DNA from: Lachnospiraceae bacterium
GTDB taxonomy: Bacteria > Bacillota > Clostridia > Lachnospirales > Lachnospiraceae
DNA: 64,000 bases
Direction: 5' to 3'
Assembly: GCA_024691305.1 (NCBI GenBank)
Contig: JAILNS010000032.1
Location: forward strand, 1 to 64,000
The position numbers were made by a program, and so were the translations under genes. Shown here piece after piece: positions 1-8,019 of this stretch. Position 1 is the first letter of the stretch, and the number at the start of each line of letters is the position of its first letter. Under the pieces are notes generated by a model. The model was not told the origin of the DNA and made no database searches. It was given only the letters and a program-made list of their open reading frames with translations.

Positions 1-165
1 ACTCATGGTCTTGCGGTCATGATGATGTTTGACAGTTACAGATTATCCAAGGAAGAAGCAGTGCAGATGATGTATGATGTCGGCCTTAAGATGCTAAAGA
101 ATATTGGGATCGCCCCGCCTGAAAAGCCTAAGGAGATCACCTGCCCGCCCGGTGAAAAGGCGTGA
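1..165 (+). CDS. C-terminal fragment of a probable TetR-family regulator
   Basis: This is an open frame entering from the left edge and ending at TGA 163-165. It is absent from the ORF track because its start lies outside. The 54 visible residues are helical, with the core THGLAVMMMFDSYRLSKEEA followed by an amphipathic helix ending in KNIGI. The HGLA step followed by a terminal helix resembles the ligand/dimer domain of TetR regulators of the WHG-type C-terminal class. No DNA-binding domain is visible, so the call is inferred from the tail only. An inverted repeat begins inside its last codons. Confidence 0.45.
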   Translation, partial: THGLAVMMMFDSYRLSKEEAVQMMYDVGLKMLKNIGIAPPEKPKEITCPPGEKA

Positions 166-190
166 CCGAAGCCACGCCTTAACATTCTTT
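157..190 (+). terminator. Hairpin terminator after the first gene
   Basis: AAGGCGTG (157-164) and CACGCCTT (173-180) form a perfect 8-bp inverted repeat with an 8-nt loop. A modest T-rich stretch (cttttaatt) follows. The left arm overlaps the stop codon of the upstream gene. A second GC-rich repeat, CCCCG...CGGGG at 222-237 followed by TTATTTAT, lies in the same convergent gap and may act as a backup for either strand. The weak T-tract keeps confidence moderate. Confidence 0.5.
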
Positions 191-270
191 TAATTCTAAC
201 AGTATTTACTGTCTTATGACGCCCCGCCTTGCCGGGGGTTATTTATATTGCTCTCATAAATATGCTTGTT

Positions 271-1209
271 TTATAACGAGGCATCGGGTCCGTGCTCTTT
301 GACGGCATGTTCACGTTTGTATTTTAAAGAGTCGGCGGTCTTTTTATCTATAAATTTCTGGGTTTTAACTATATATAAGGATCCGTCCTCAGCCTTTCTC
401 AGTCTTATCTTGCTTTTCATGAGTCCGTGAACCGGACATTCGGATACTCCCAGAAAATGGCGGTTATTAGTAGTAAACCATTTAACATACTTTTTGGTGT
501 TTTCTCCACATAGATAACATTTGGATGACATTACCTCCTTATCGCTAAGGGCGCGTTCACGGCTTTCAAAGGGGCGGGAAATATATTTGTAATGATCATC
601 GAATACTGTATGTATCTCATGCTCTTTATCTTTTGGAAGATGAAAAACGTCATAAGAGCAGTGGCTTAGAACGTCTCTGGGAATCCGCTCAAGGATAAGA
701 GCAGTATAATAAGCGTCCGAAAAAGCTCTGTGAAAGGGAATGTCCTTCTCTATCCCCAAATGATCTATGGCAAACTCGAGGTTTCTTCTTTCTTTGAAAT
801 CAAAAGCTATACTGAAAAGCTTTTGAACATCCAGGAAGGCGATCGGTCCGTTGGCGAGCGGTTTGATGTCAAAATGACGCATGTTCCGCTGAAGTTCGGT
901 GAGATCCAAAGGCCCCCAGGTACAGAAGAAAGGTTCGTCTCCACACCAGTTTTTAAAGTCTTCATAAACTGCCGGGAAAGGATCACCGCTTTGAAGCTGT
1001 TGCATCTGCAGGTGTATCAGATTACCCGTGATGGAATGCATGGTCGTATAAACCTGCGGCTTCACAAGTCTTGAGAATTCACTTATCATGTTGCGGTCGC
1101 TGCCAAGTTTTAATGCACCTATTTCAACTATCTCAAAAGGCATGGCAGGATCGGAGTCTTCAGGCTTGCTTGCCTGATTCCATTCAAGGTCAAGTACAAT
1201 GTAATTCAT
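271..1209 (-). CDS. DEDD-family 3'-5' exonuclease (RNase T/KapD-like) with C-terminal Cys/His motif
   Basis: The protein starts MNYIVLDLEW, whose Asp7/Glu9 pair is the ExoI motif of DnaQ-like (DEDD) exonucleases. Further acidic motifs sit at FLDVQKLF and, with the catalytic His, at FHRAFSDAYYTALI. It probably trims RNA or DNA 3' ends; the substrate is unknown. I choose ATG 1209 over the track start at 1236 because the extra nine residues precede the conserved first strand and a TATAAT box sits only 6 nt upstream. Beyond the exonuclease fold there is a roughly 90-residue tail with CYLC and CPVH, spaced as in a small zinc-binding module, followed by a basic stretch. It is divergent from trmB. 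Confidence 0.8.
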   Translation of the reverse strand: MNYIVLDLEWNQASKPEDSDPAMPFEIVEIGALKLGSDRNMISEFSRLVKPQVYTTMHSITGNLIHLQMQQLQSGDPFPAVYEDFKNWCGDEPFFCTWGPLDLTELQRNMRHFDIKPLANGPIAFLDVQKLFSIAFDFKERRNLEFAIDHLGIEKDIPFHRAFSDAYYTALILERIPRDVLSHCSYDVFHLPKDKEHEIHTVFDDHYKYISRPFESRERALSDKEVMSSKCYLCGENTKKYVKWFTTNNRHFLGVSECPVHGLMKSKIRLRKAEDGSLYIVKTQKFIDKKTADSLKYKREHAVKEHGPDASL

Positions 1210-1215
1210 ATGACA

Positions 1216-1248
1216 ATTATACGCTAAAACAGACATATATGGTAATAT
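1216..1248. promoter_or_regulatory. Divergent -10 boxes, possibly giving leaderless mRNAs
   Basis: On the minus strand TATAAT (1221-1216) lies 6 nt before the exonuclease ATG, with TTACCA 18 nt further upstream as a candidate -35. On the plus strand TAATAT (1243-1248) lies 6 nt before the trmB ATG. Neither start has a Shine-Dalgarno sequence. A start point about 7 nt past each -10 would place +1 at the start codon itself. The -10 sequences are visible; leaderless transcription is inference. Confidence 0.4.
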
Positions 1249-1254
1249 ATATCT

Positions 1255-1899
1255 ATGCGTTTAAGAAATATTACAGGTTCAAGAGAGATAATAGCAGACA
1301 GTAAATGGTGCAGGGAAACGCCTAAAGATATGGCGGGTAAGTGGCGTGAGCATTTTGGAAACGATCATCCGCTGTATGTGGAGATCGGAATGGGAAAAGG
1401 CAGATTTCTTATGGATAATGCCGCATCTTACCCGGATATCGATTATGTCGGGATAGAAAAATATTCCAGTGTCTTATTAAGGGGCATACAGAAACTGGAG
1501 GAAGAACCGCTTCCAAATGTTTCCCTGATCCGTATGGAGGCCGAGTATATAACAGATGTCTTTGCAAAAGGAGAAGTGGACAGGATTTATTTAAACTTCT
1601 CGGATCCCTGGCCTAAGGACCGTCATGCCAAAAGAAGACTGCCTTCAAGGGAATTCCTGGCCCGATATTCCGAAATTCTCGTTCCCGGAGGGACGGTCGA
1701 GTTTAAAACGGATAACCGGCCGCTGTTTGATTTTGCGATAGAAGAAGTTGAGGCTGCAGGTTGGGATATGGAGATATGTACCTATGATCTTCATGCAGAT
1801 GAAGAACTCATGCGTAACAATATAATGACCGAATATGAAGAAAAGTTTTCGTCTATCGGAAATCCCATATGCAAATACGTGATCAAAAGGCCGGACTGA
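1255..1899 (+). CDS. trmB: tRNA (guanine-N7-)-methyltransferase
   Basis: This Rossmann-fold enzyme uses S-adenosylmethionine to make m7G46 in the tRNA variable loop. VEIGMGKGRF is the SAM-binding glycine loop, and LNFSDPWPKDRHAKRRL is the family signature around the catalytic region. At 214 residues it has the usual length. No ribosome-binding site is visible and a TAATAT box sits 6 nt before the ATG. It ends 4 nt before trmL, forming a two-gene tRNA-modification operon. Confidence 0.95.
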   Translation: MRLRNITGSREIIADSKWCRETPKDMAGKWREHFGNDHPLYVEIGMGKGRFLMDNAASYPDIDYVGIEKYSSVLLRGIQKLEEEPLPNVSLIRMEAEYITDVFAKGEVDRIYLNFSDPWPKDRHAKRRLPSREFLARYSEILVPGGTVEFKTDNRPLFDFAIEEVEAAGWDMEICTYDLHADEELMRNNIMTEYEEKFSSIGNPICKYVIKRPD

Positions 1900-1903
1900 G
1901 ATT

Positions 1904-2404
1904 ATGAACATAGTTCTTCATCAACCTGAAATGCCGGCAAATACCGGGAATATAGGCAGAACCTGTCTTGCCACGAATACGCCGCTTCATCTGATAGAGC
2001 CGCTCGGTTTCCAGTTAAACGACAAGGCACTCAAACGAGCGGGACTTGATTACTGGCATGAACTTGATGTAACCAAATACGACGACTATACTGATTTTTG
2101 TGCTAAACACCCGGGAGTAACGGTATGGAAGGCAACTACCAAGGCACATAAAACATATGCGGATGTGGTATACGGTCCTGACGATTATATAATGTTCGGA
2201 AAAGAATCCGCCGGAATTCCCGAGGAGATCCTTGTAGAAGATGAGGAACACTGTATCCGGATCCCCATGGCTCCGGATATCAGAAGCCTTAATCTGTCAA
2301 ATGCTGTTGCAATAGTGTTATATGAGGCTTTAAGACAGCAGGGATTTGCGGGACTTGAGGATTACGGCAAGCTTCACAGGCTTTCGTGGAAGAGCGATAC
2401 ATAG
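1904..2404 (+). CDS. trmL: tRNA (cytidine(34)-2'-O)-methyltransferase
   Basis: This is a SPOUT-superfamily methyltransferase that modifies the wobble base of tRNA-Leu isoacceptors. The N-terminal HQPEMPANTGNIGRTC, the middle FGKESAGIPEEIL and the C-terminal RSLNLSNAVAIVLYEALRQ are the three SPOUT motifs that form the knotted SAM site. At 166 residues it is full length. It follows trmB after 4 nt and precedes the carboxypeptidase by 9 nt, so all three are probably co-transcribed. Confidence 0.95.
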   Translation: MNIVLHQPEMPANTGNIGRTCLATNTPLHLIEPLGFQLNDKALKRAGLDYWHELDVTKYDDYTDFCAKHPGVTVWKATTKAHKTYADVVYGPDDYIMFGKESAGIPEEILVEDEEHCIRIPMAPDIRSLNLSNAVAIVLYEALRQQGFAGLEDYGKLHRLSWKSDT

Positions 2405-2413
2405 ATTTTTAAA

Positions 2414-3913
2414 ATGATTAAAGACGGGACTCGCAGAAAAAAAACAATAAGGTTTCATATTTCAGCGGTCATATTAATGGCCTTTTTTTCGGTGTCCTTT
2501 TTTTTCGGGTCATATAATGAGGCTTATGCAGCCAAGTCAGGTGCCGCCGGGACACAGGAAGAAATGGATCAAAATGCGGAGGCACGAAAAGAACTGCCGA
2601 TAGAGACAAATGATATCCCCGGATGGCCTGCAGGTCCGGAGATCGGAGCCGAGGCTGCCATACTCATGGATGTAGATACGGGTACGATCCTTTATGCGAA
2701 GAATATCCACGAAGAATTGTATCCTGCAAGTACCACCAAACTTCTTACCTGTCTGTTAGCGGATGAAAAGGGTAATATGGCGGACATGGTGCCATTTAGC
2801 TATGAAGCGGTACATTCGGTACCTTTGGACGGATCCAGCATAGGTATGGATGCGGGACAGTCCATAACACTCGAAGAGTGTCTGTACGGGATAATGGTCG
2901 GCAGTGCCAATGAAGTGGCAAATGCAGTCGCCGAATATACTTCCGGTTCCATCGAGGAGTTCACTAAGCTCATGAATGAAAGAGCTGCCGAACTAGGCTG
3001 TACGAATTCCCATTTTACCAACACGAACGGTCTTCACGATGAGGATCATTATACTTCCGCCTACGATCTGGCACTCATTGCAAAAGAGTATTTCTCTAAC
3101 GATATGCTTGCCCGTATAGCGAACACTCCAAGGTATCACTTTGAACCTACCGATACCCAGCCGGACGATTTTTATCTGAAAAATAAGCATGCACTCATAA
3201 ACGGAGAGGTCGCTTATGAGGGTATCCGTGGCGGAAAAACCGGTTTTACGAGCGATGCAAGACAGACTCTCGTCACGTGTTGCGAGAGGGCGGGAATGCG
3301 CCTTATCTGTGTAATAATGATGGAGGAGACACCGAATCAGTTTTATGACACTGTAACTCTTTTTGATTACGGATACAGTAACTTTTCTCTTGTAAAAGTC
3401 AGTGATTACGAGACGGAATTTACAACGGAAGAGAAGAGTTTCTTTAAAACGGGATCCGATATATTCGGAAATTCCGCACCGTTCCTTTCCATGAATCCCG
3501 ACAGCAGGATAGTACTTCCAAATACCGTAAGTTTTGACGATCTGGATACGGAGGTATCGTTTGAAACAGGGGATGCGGTGGCACAGATCGGATATACCTT
3601 CCACGGAAGGGAACTTGGAACAGCACTTGTGGAAATAGTCGACAACAGCCAGCCCGGATATGAGTTTGAGCACGTTTCCGAAGAAGAGATAGAAGAAGGC
3701 AATTCCGGGATAGCGATAGAAAGAGAAGGTCAGACGGTATTCCTGAACGTGAAGCTTATAATACTTATCGTTTCGGGAACGGCAGTACTCATAGGTATCA
3801 TAATAGTCCTGATACGCCTCGGAAAAGAATACCATTTTTCCGGAAGAAGGGAAGGAAAGAGACGCAGGAAATTCCACAGACACGGAGGCAGAAATGGCGA
3901 TCTGTACCTATGA
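2414..3913 (+). CDS. D-alanyl-D-alanine carboxypeptidase (DacF/PBP5-like)
   Basis: This is a penicillin-binding protein that trims the terminal D-Ala of peptidoglycan stem peptides. A signal peptide (about residues 1-40, ending EAYAA) precedes the S11 catalytic domain. That domain carries the three serine-enzyme motifs: STTK at 106-109 with nucleophile Ser106, SAN at 164-166 and KTG at 275-277. A membrane segment near the C-terminus (LIILIVSGTAVLIGIIIVLI) and a basic cytoplasmic tail replace the usual amphipathic anchor. The last 20 nt overlap the debranching-enzyme gene, implying translational coupling. Confidence 0.92.
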   Translation: MIKDGTRRKKTIRFHISAVILMAFFSVSFFFGSYNEAYAAKSGAAGTQEEMDQNAEARKELPIETNDIPGWPAGPEIGAEAAILMDVDTGTILYAKNIHEELYPASTTKLLTCLLADEKGNMADMVPFSYEAVHSVPLDGSSIGMDAGQSITLEECLYGIMVGSANEVANAVAEYTSGSIEEFTKLMNERAAELGCTNSHFTNTNGLHDEDHYTSAYDLALIAKEYFSNDMLARIANTPRYHFEPTDTQPDDFYLKNKHALINGEVAYEGIRGGKTGFTSDARQTLVTCCERAGMRLICVIMMEETPNQFYDTVTLFDYGYSNFSLVKVSDYETEFTTEEKSFFKTGSDIFGNSAPFLSMNPDSRIVLPNTVSFDDLDTEVSFETGDAVAQIGYTFHGRELGTALVEIVDNSQPGYEFEHVSEEEIEEGNSGIAIEREGQTVFLNVKLIILIVSGTAVLIGIIIVLIRLGKEYHFSGRREGKRRRKFHRHGGRNGDLYL

Positions 3914-5990
3914 TCCTTCCTACTGGCAGGATTTTGACAGTGGAAACAGTTTGGAATGGGTCCTTACCGCAGGAAACGGAGCTTATGCCGGGGGATCCTT
4001 GATCGGTGGGCGAAACAGGACTCATCAGGCATATCTTGTAGCTTCGTTAAAAGCTCCGACCAACAGATATGCGGTTCTTGACAACATCACCGAGCATGTG
4101 AGTATAGACGGTACAGACTATGATCTTGAGGCGATACAGCACAAGGGAAAGGTCTGTTCTAAAGGATATAAATATCTTAAAAAAGTAACATATGACGGAA
4201 CGATAAGGTTCGAATACGAACTGAATGCATCCGCAGAGCATGAGTGTGAGTCGGGTGTATGTGCAATGAGCTTAAAAAAGCATATTGCTCTTGTTAAGGG
4301 TGAAAATACCGTTACGATCGATTATGAGATCATAAATTTCTCTGCCGATGAGGCAAAGATCTGTCTTACTCCCAAATTTGATTTCAGAGAACACAATACG
4401 CTTAAGAAAGCCTCAGAGCTTAACTTTAGTTTTATTCTCAAGGATGACACGGTTTCGCTTATTCCTGATGAAAAAGATGATATACGGATAGATTTAAGCA
4501 TAAGCGAAGGCTGTTTTTGGGAACTTGAGGATAAGTATGATAAGGATATAGAGCTGCAGACCGAAGTTGACCTTGAGACCGAGGGGCTGTGCGATTCCTT
4601 CATGCCATACAATATACTTATAGAGGCAGGTCCCGGAGAGTCAAAACATATATCCGTCGTATGCAGCGTGGTAAGCGGTGATAGCGGCCGTTTCGTGGCA
4701 GCAGGCACTGCCCGTAAGCTCATAAACGGGGTAAAAGAGTATTATAAAGATCTTGAGGATCGCGCAGAGACGGCCATGAACGGGACTTTCATAGATCCTT
4801 CGCATAAAGAACTCTTCGACAGGCTTGTTCTGGCGGCCGATCATTTTATCTGTGAGCGCAGATCGACAGGCCTAAAAACCGTACTGGCAGGACTTCCCTG
4901 GTTTACGGACTGGGGCAGGGATACCATGATCGCATTTACCGGGCTCACTCTTTGTACCGTCCGGTTTGATGATGCAAGGGAGATTCTTAAGTCTTTTGCA
5001 TTATATGAAAAAAACGGACTCATACCCAATATGTTTCCCGATGATGGCAAAGAACCGTTATATAACACTGCCGACGCATCATTATGGTTTTTTATAGCGG
5101 TATATAACTGTTTAAGATATGATCCTGACAGCAGGGACTTCATCAGGACCGAAATATATCCGACCCTTCTGCATATCATAACAGCATATGAAAAGGGCAC
5201 GGATAACAGCATTTATATGGAAGAGTCCGGACTCATACATGCGGGCAGCGGACTTGATCAGGTTACATGGATGGATGTGAGGGTCGGAGATCTGGTTGTA
5301 ACCCCAAGACACGGATGTCCCGTAGAGATCAATGCTCTTTGGTATAATGCGCTTAGGATAGCCGTATCCTTGGCGGATATGTTTGGGGATCCGGATACGG
5401 CTAAGCACTGTAATAGTCTTTCGAAGCGTGTTTTGGAAGTATTTGAAAAAACATATTTTAATCCCGAAACAGGATGTTTGTATGATGTTGTAAGCGGATA
5501 TACCAAAGACGGATATACGGACAGGGATCCTTCGATAAGGCCCAATCAGGTATATGCGGTCTCTCTTCCTTTTTCTCCTTTAAGCGAGGAGGCAGCGCTT
5601 TCCGTAGTCAATGTTGTGGAAGAGAGGTTATATGTTGGGGTAGCTATAAGGTCACTTGAACCTTCGCATCCGGACTATCACCCCGAATACAGGGGAGCAC
5701 TAAAAAAAAGGGATATGAGTTATCATCAGGGTACCGCCTGGGGATTTCTTCTCGGTGCCTATATAGAAGCATATTATAAAGTTCATAGCCGGGAAAAAGA
5801 CATAAAAGAGCGCCTGGATAAACTGTTTGAGCCGGTAAGGAAGCATTTGACAGATGAAAACTGTATATGTGGGATCTGTGAGATATTTGAAGGAGCCCCG
5901 CCACATTTAGGGCGGGGCTGCTATACTCAGGCCTGGTCTGTAGGCGAGATATTAAGGGTTTTGTGTGAATATCTTATTGGAAACGAGTAG
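3894..5990 (+). CDS. Glycogen debranching enzyme, GH133 amylo-alpha-1,6-glucosidase type
   Basis: A cytoplasmic 698-residue enzyme with an N-terminal beta-sandwich (roughly residues 1-280, GDE_N type) and an (alpha/alpha)6 GH133 domain. The latter shows GLPWFTDWGRDTMIAFTG, LIPNMFPDDG, VTWMDVRVGDLVVTPRHG and SYHQGTAWGFLLGAYI. The acidic residues in these segments are those expected of the alpha-1,6-glucosidase site. The role is removal of branch stubs from glycogen or alpha-glucan stores. Its start lies inside the carboxypeptidase gene and its last 17 nt overlap convergent galK. Confidence 0.9.
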   Translation: MAICTYDPSYWQDFDSGNSLEWVLTAGNGAYAGGSLIGGRNRTHQAYLVASLKAPTNRYAVLDNITEHVSIDGTDYDLEAIQHKGKVCSKGYKYLKKVTYDGTIRFEYELNASAEHECESGVCAMSLKKHIALVKGENTVTIDYEIINFSADEAKICLTPKFDFREHNTLKKASELNFSFILKDDTVSLIPDEKDDIRIDLSISEGCFWELEDKYDKDIELQTEVDLETEGLCDSFMPYNILIEAGPGESKHISVVCSVVSGDSGRFVAAGTARKLINGVKEYYKDLEDRAETAMNGTFIDPSHKELFDRLVLAADHFICERRSTGLKTVLAGLPWFTDWGRDTMIAFTGLTLCTVRFDDAREILKSFALYEKNGLIPNMFPDDGKEPLYNTADASLWFFIAVYNCLRYDPDSRDFIRTEIYPTLLHIITAYEKGTDNSIYMEESGLIHAGSGLDQVTWMDVRVGDLVVTPRHGCPVEINALWYNALRIAVSLADMFGDPDTAKHCNSLSKRVLEVFEKTYFNPETGCLYDVVSGYTKDGYTDRDPSIRPNQVYAVSLPFSPLSEEAALSVVNVVEERLYVGVAIRSLEPSHPDYHPEYRGALKKRDMSYHQGTAWGFLLGAYIEAYYKVHSREKDIKERLDKLFEPVRKHLTDENCICGICEIFEGAPPHLGRGCYTQAWSVGEILRVLCEYLIGNE

Positions 5991-7143
5991 GTCCGTCACC
6001 TATGGATACTACATAGAATTCCGGAGTCAGATCGTATTTTTCCTTGTATGCTTTGGTAAGAGTTTCTTTGAAGGCCTCTACCGCATCGTCTTTTACTATA
6101 CTTACGGTGCAGCCTCCGAAGCCGCCGCCGGTTATCCTTGAACCGACCACTCCGTCACAGGACCATGCTGCATCTACCAAAACATCTATCTCGGGACATG
6201 ATACCTCATAATCATCCCTTAATGAAACATGACTTGCGTTCATCAGTTTACCGAAACTGTCAAGATCACCGTCTCTAAGAGCTTGTACGGCTTTGATCGT
6301 GCGCTGGTTTTCATATACTGCATGATGCGCTCTTAAAGCTCTGGTCGGATCTTTTATTGCGGATCTGTATTTTTCAAAATCTTCTTCCGAAAGATCGCCG
6401 AGTGACGTGATGTTTGTAACTGTCTGTAATTCTTCGAGGGCCTTTTCACAGGATGACCGTCTCTCATTATATGCCGAATCAACTAATGAATGCTTAACTT
6501 TACTGTTTGTAACGACTATCTTATATCCGTTTAAAACGATGGGGGCATAGTCGTAATTTAATGTGTTACAGTCAAGGAAGATCGCATTATCTTTTTTGCC
6601 CATTGCGGAAGCAAACTGATCCATGATACCGCAGTTCATTCCGTTATAGTTGTTCTCGCTGTACTGGCCGATCGTCGCAAGGTCCACATTGGTCACTTCG
6701 TCGAGCTTAAAAAGGTCGCGGAGCATGAAACCTGTAAGTACCTCTAAAGAAGCTGACGAGGAAAGCCCGCTTCCTGCGGGGATATCTCCGGTTATGACCA
6801 TGTCAAAGCCGGTATCTATTTTGAGTCCGCGTCCGATAAATGCCCAGACAACACCCTTGGGATAGTTGGTCCATCCGGCTTCTTCGGAAGGATTAAGGTC
6901 ATCCAGGGAGGTTTCATATACTCCTTTGAGCGACTGGTTGATAGAGAAAAAGCGGATCACTCTGTCATCGCGTTTTCTTGCGGCTGCGTAGGTTCCGATA
7001 GTGAGTGCACAGGGAAAAACATGTCCACCGTTATAATCCGTATGCTCTCCTATCAGATTTACGCGTCCCGGAGCAAAGTAGGTACGGATATCGCCTTCTG
7101 CTCCGAATAATTCTATGAATTTGTCATATACACTTTTTTGCAT
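5974..7143 (-). CDS. galK: Galactokinase
   Basis: This GHMP-family kinase phosphorylates galactose at O1 in the Leloir pathway. The family signature PGRVNLIGEHTDYNGG lies near the N-terminus, the ATP loop GDIPAGSGLSSSASLEV near residue 120, and the C-terminal motif ITGGGFGGCTVSIV near residue 340. At 389 residues it is full length. The ATG at 7143 has an AGAGGGG ribosome site. No galT or galE is adjacent, so the gene stands alone. A 135-nt structured repeat lies directly upstream, where its promoter should be. Confidence 0.95.
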   Translation of the reverse strand: MQKSVYDKFIELFGAEGDIRTYFAPGRVNLIGEHTDYNGGHVFPCALTIGTYAAARKRDDRVIRFFSINQSLKGVYETSLDDLNPSEEAGWTNYPKGVVWAFIGRGLKIDTGFDMVITGDIPAGSGLSSSASLEVLTGFMLRDLFKLDEVTNVDLATIGQYSENNYNGMNCGIMDQFASAMGKKDNAIFLDCNTLNYDYAPIVLNGYKIVVTNSKVKHSLVDSAYNERRSSCEKALEELQTVTNITSLGDLSEEDFEKYRSAIKDPTRALRAHHAVYENQRTIKAVQALRDGDLDSFGKLMNASHVSLRDDYEVSCPEIDVLVDAAWSCDGVVGSRITGGGFGGCTVSIVKDDAVEAFKETLTKAYKEKYDLTPEFYVVSIGDGPTRFQ

Positions 7144-7186
7144 TCTGTTACCCCTCTGTGAGTCAATATTCTGTATAATAAAATAT

Positions 7187-7321
7187 GGGTGTGCCGGATA
7201 TCATTCTTAGCAGGCACGCTTGCGCTGCACACGCCTCGCAGCGGATGCCGGGCTCGAAAATACCTCGCCGGGCACCGGCGGGCGTGAAAGCACCTGCTTA
7301 AGAATATTATCCGGCACACCC
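7187..7321 (+). repeat. Structured intergenic repeat, copy A (135 nt)
   Basis: GGGTGTGCCGGAT (7187-7199) pairs perfectly with ATCCGGCACACCC (7309-7321). The stem continues inward with only small bulges through ATTCTTA-GCAGG / CCTGCTTAAGAAT. The enclosed domain holds two hairpins: CGCTGC/GCAGCG (7223-7243) and TGCCGG/CCGGGCA (7246-7274, one mismatch) closing the loop GCTCGAAAA.ACCTCGC. A second copy at 36979-37106 shares blocks such as GCAGGCACGCTT, CCTCGCAGCGG, GCTCGAAAA and CCGGCGGG. Its stems differ in sequence but remain paired. Strand is given as the orientation shared with copy B. It fills the galK-nth divergent gap and ends 44 nt before nth. Confidence 0.8.
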
Positions 7322-7365
7322 TACCGCTCACAGTATACATTATCACAGAGGGAACTGTAAATCAT

Positions 7366-8013
7366 ATGAGAATAACAAAAAAGGATATAGAAACAAGGCT
7401 TCCGAAGATACTTGAGAGGCTGGATGAAAAATACGGCACAGAGTATGTCTGCTATCTGACGCATGAAAATGCATGGCAGCTTCTTATAGCCACGATATTG
7501 TCAGCTCAGTGCACGGATGCGAGGGTAAATATCGTAACAAAGGATCTGTATGTGAAATATCCTACGGTACAGGCTTTTGCACAAGCTAATCTTAAGGAAC
7601 TTGAACAGGATATCCATTCCACCGGGTTTTATCACAACAAGGCCAAAAATATCATCGCATGCTGTAAAAAACTCATGGAAGACTACGGCGGAGAGGTCCC
7701 ATCTGATCTAGATGAACTCACTAAACTACCAGGAGTCGGGCGAAAGACCGCAAATGTTATCAGGGGGAATATATACAATATACCAAGCATAGTTGTGGAT
7801 ACACATGTAAAAAGGATATCCCGTAAACTCGGTCTTACGAACAACGAGGACCCGGTTAAGATAGAGTATGATCTTATGAAGATACTGCCTAAGGATCACT
7901 GGATAACATGGAATATTCATATAATCACTCTGGGACGTACGATATGCAAGGCTCCTACGCCTAAATGCGATGAATGTTTTTTGCGGGACATCTGTCCTTC
8001 GTGTTATAATTAA
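7366..8013 (+). CDS. nth: Endonuclease III (DNA glycosylase/AP lyase)
   Basis: This base-excision repair enzyme removes oxidised pyrimidines and cleaves the abasic site. The helix-hairpin-helix LPGVGRKTANVI carries the predicted catalytic Lys127, and VVDTHVKR carries Asp145. The Lys-Asp spacing of 18 matches the E. coli enzyme (K120/D138). The C-terminal [4Fe-4S] loop has Cys194, 201, 204 and 210 (C-x6-C-x2-C-x5-C). At 215 residues it is full length. The ribosome site is AGAGGGA. The structured repeat lies immediately upstream. Confidence 0.96.
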   Translation: MRITKKDIETRLPKILERLDEKYGTEYVCYLTHENAWQLLIATILSAQCTDARVNIVTKDLYVKYPTVQAFAQANLKELEQDIHSTGFYHNKAKNIIACCKKLMEDYGGEVPSDLDELTKLPGVGRKTANVIRGNIYNIPSIVVDTHVKRISRKLGLTNNEDPVKIEYDLMKILPKDHWITWNIHIITLGRTICKAPTPKCDECFLRDICPSCYN

Positions 8014-8019
8014 ATTTGT

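Noticed and set aside
2993-3883. 296-aa minus-strand ORF
   Set aside because: It is fully inside the carboxypeptidase gene, which has clear catalytic motifs; the antisense product is rich in Tyr/Cys/Ser and shows no domain.
7113-7346. 77-aa minus-strand ORF across the galK-nth gap
   Set aside because: It reads through the structured repeat and the start of galK in another frame; the Arg/Cys-rich product is what the repeat gives on that strand, and there is no ribosome site.
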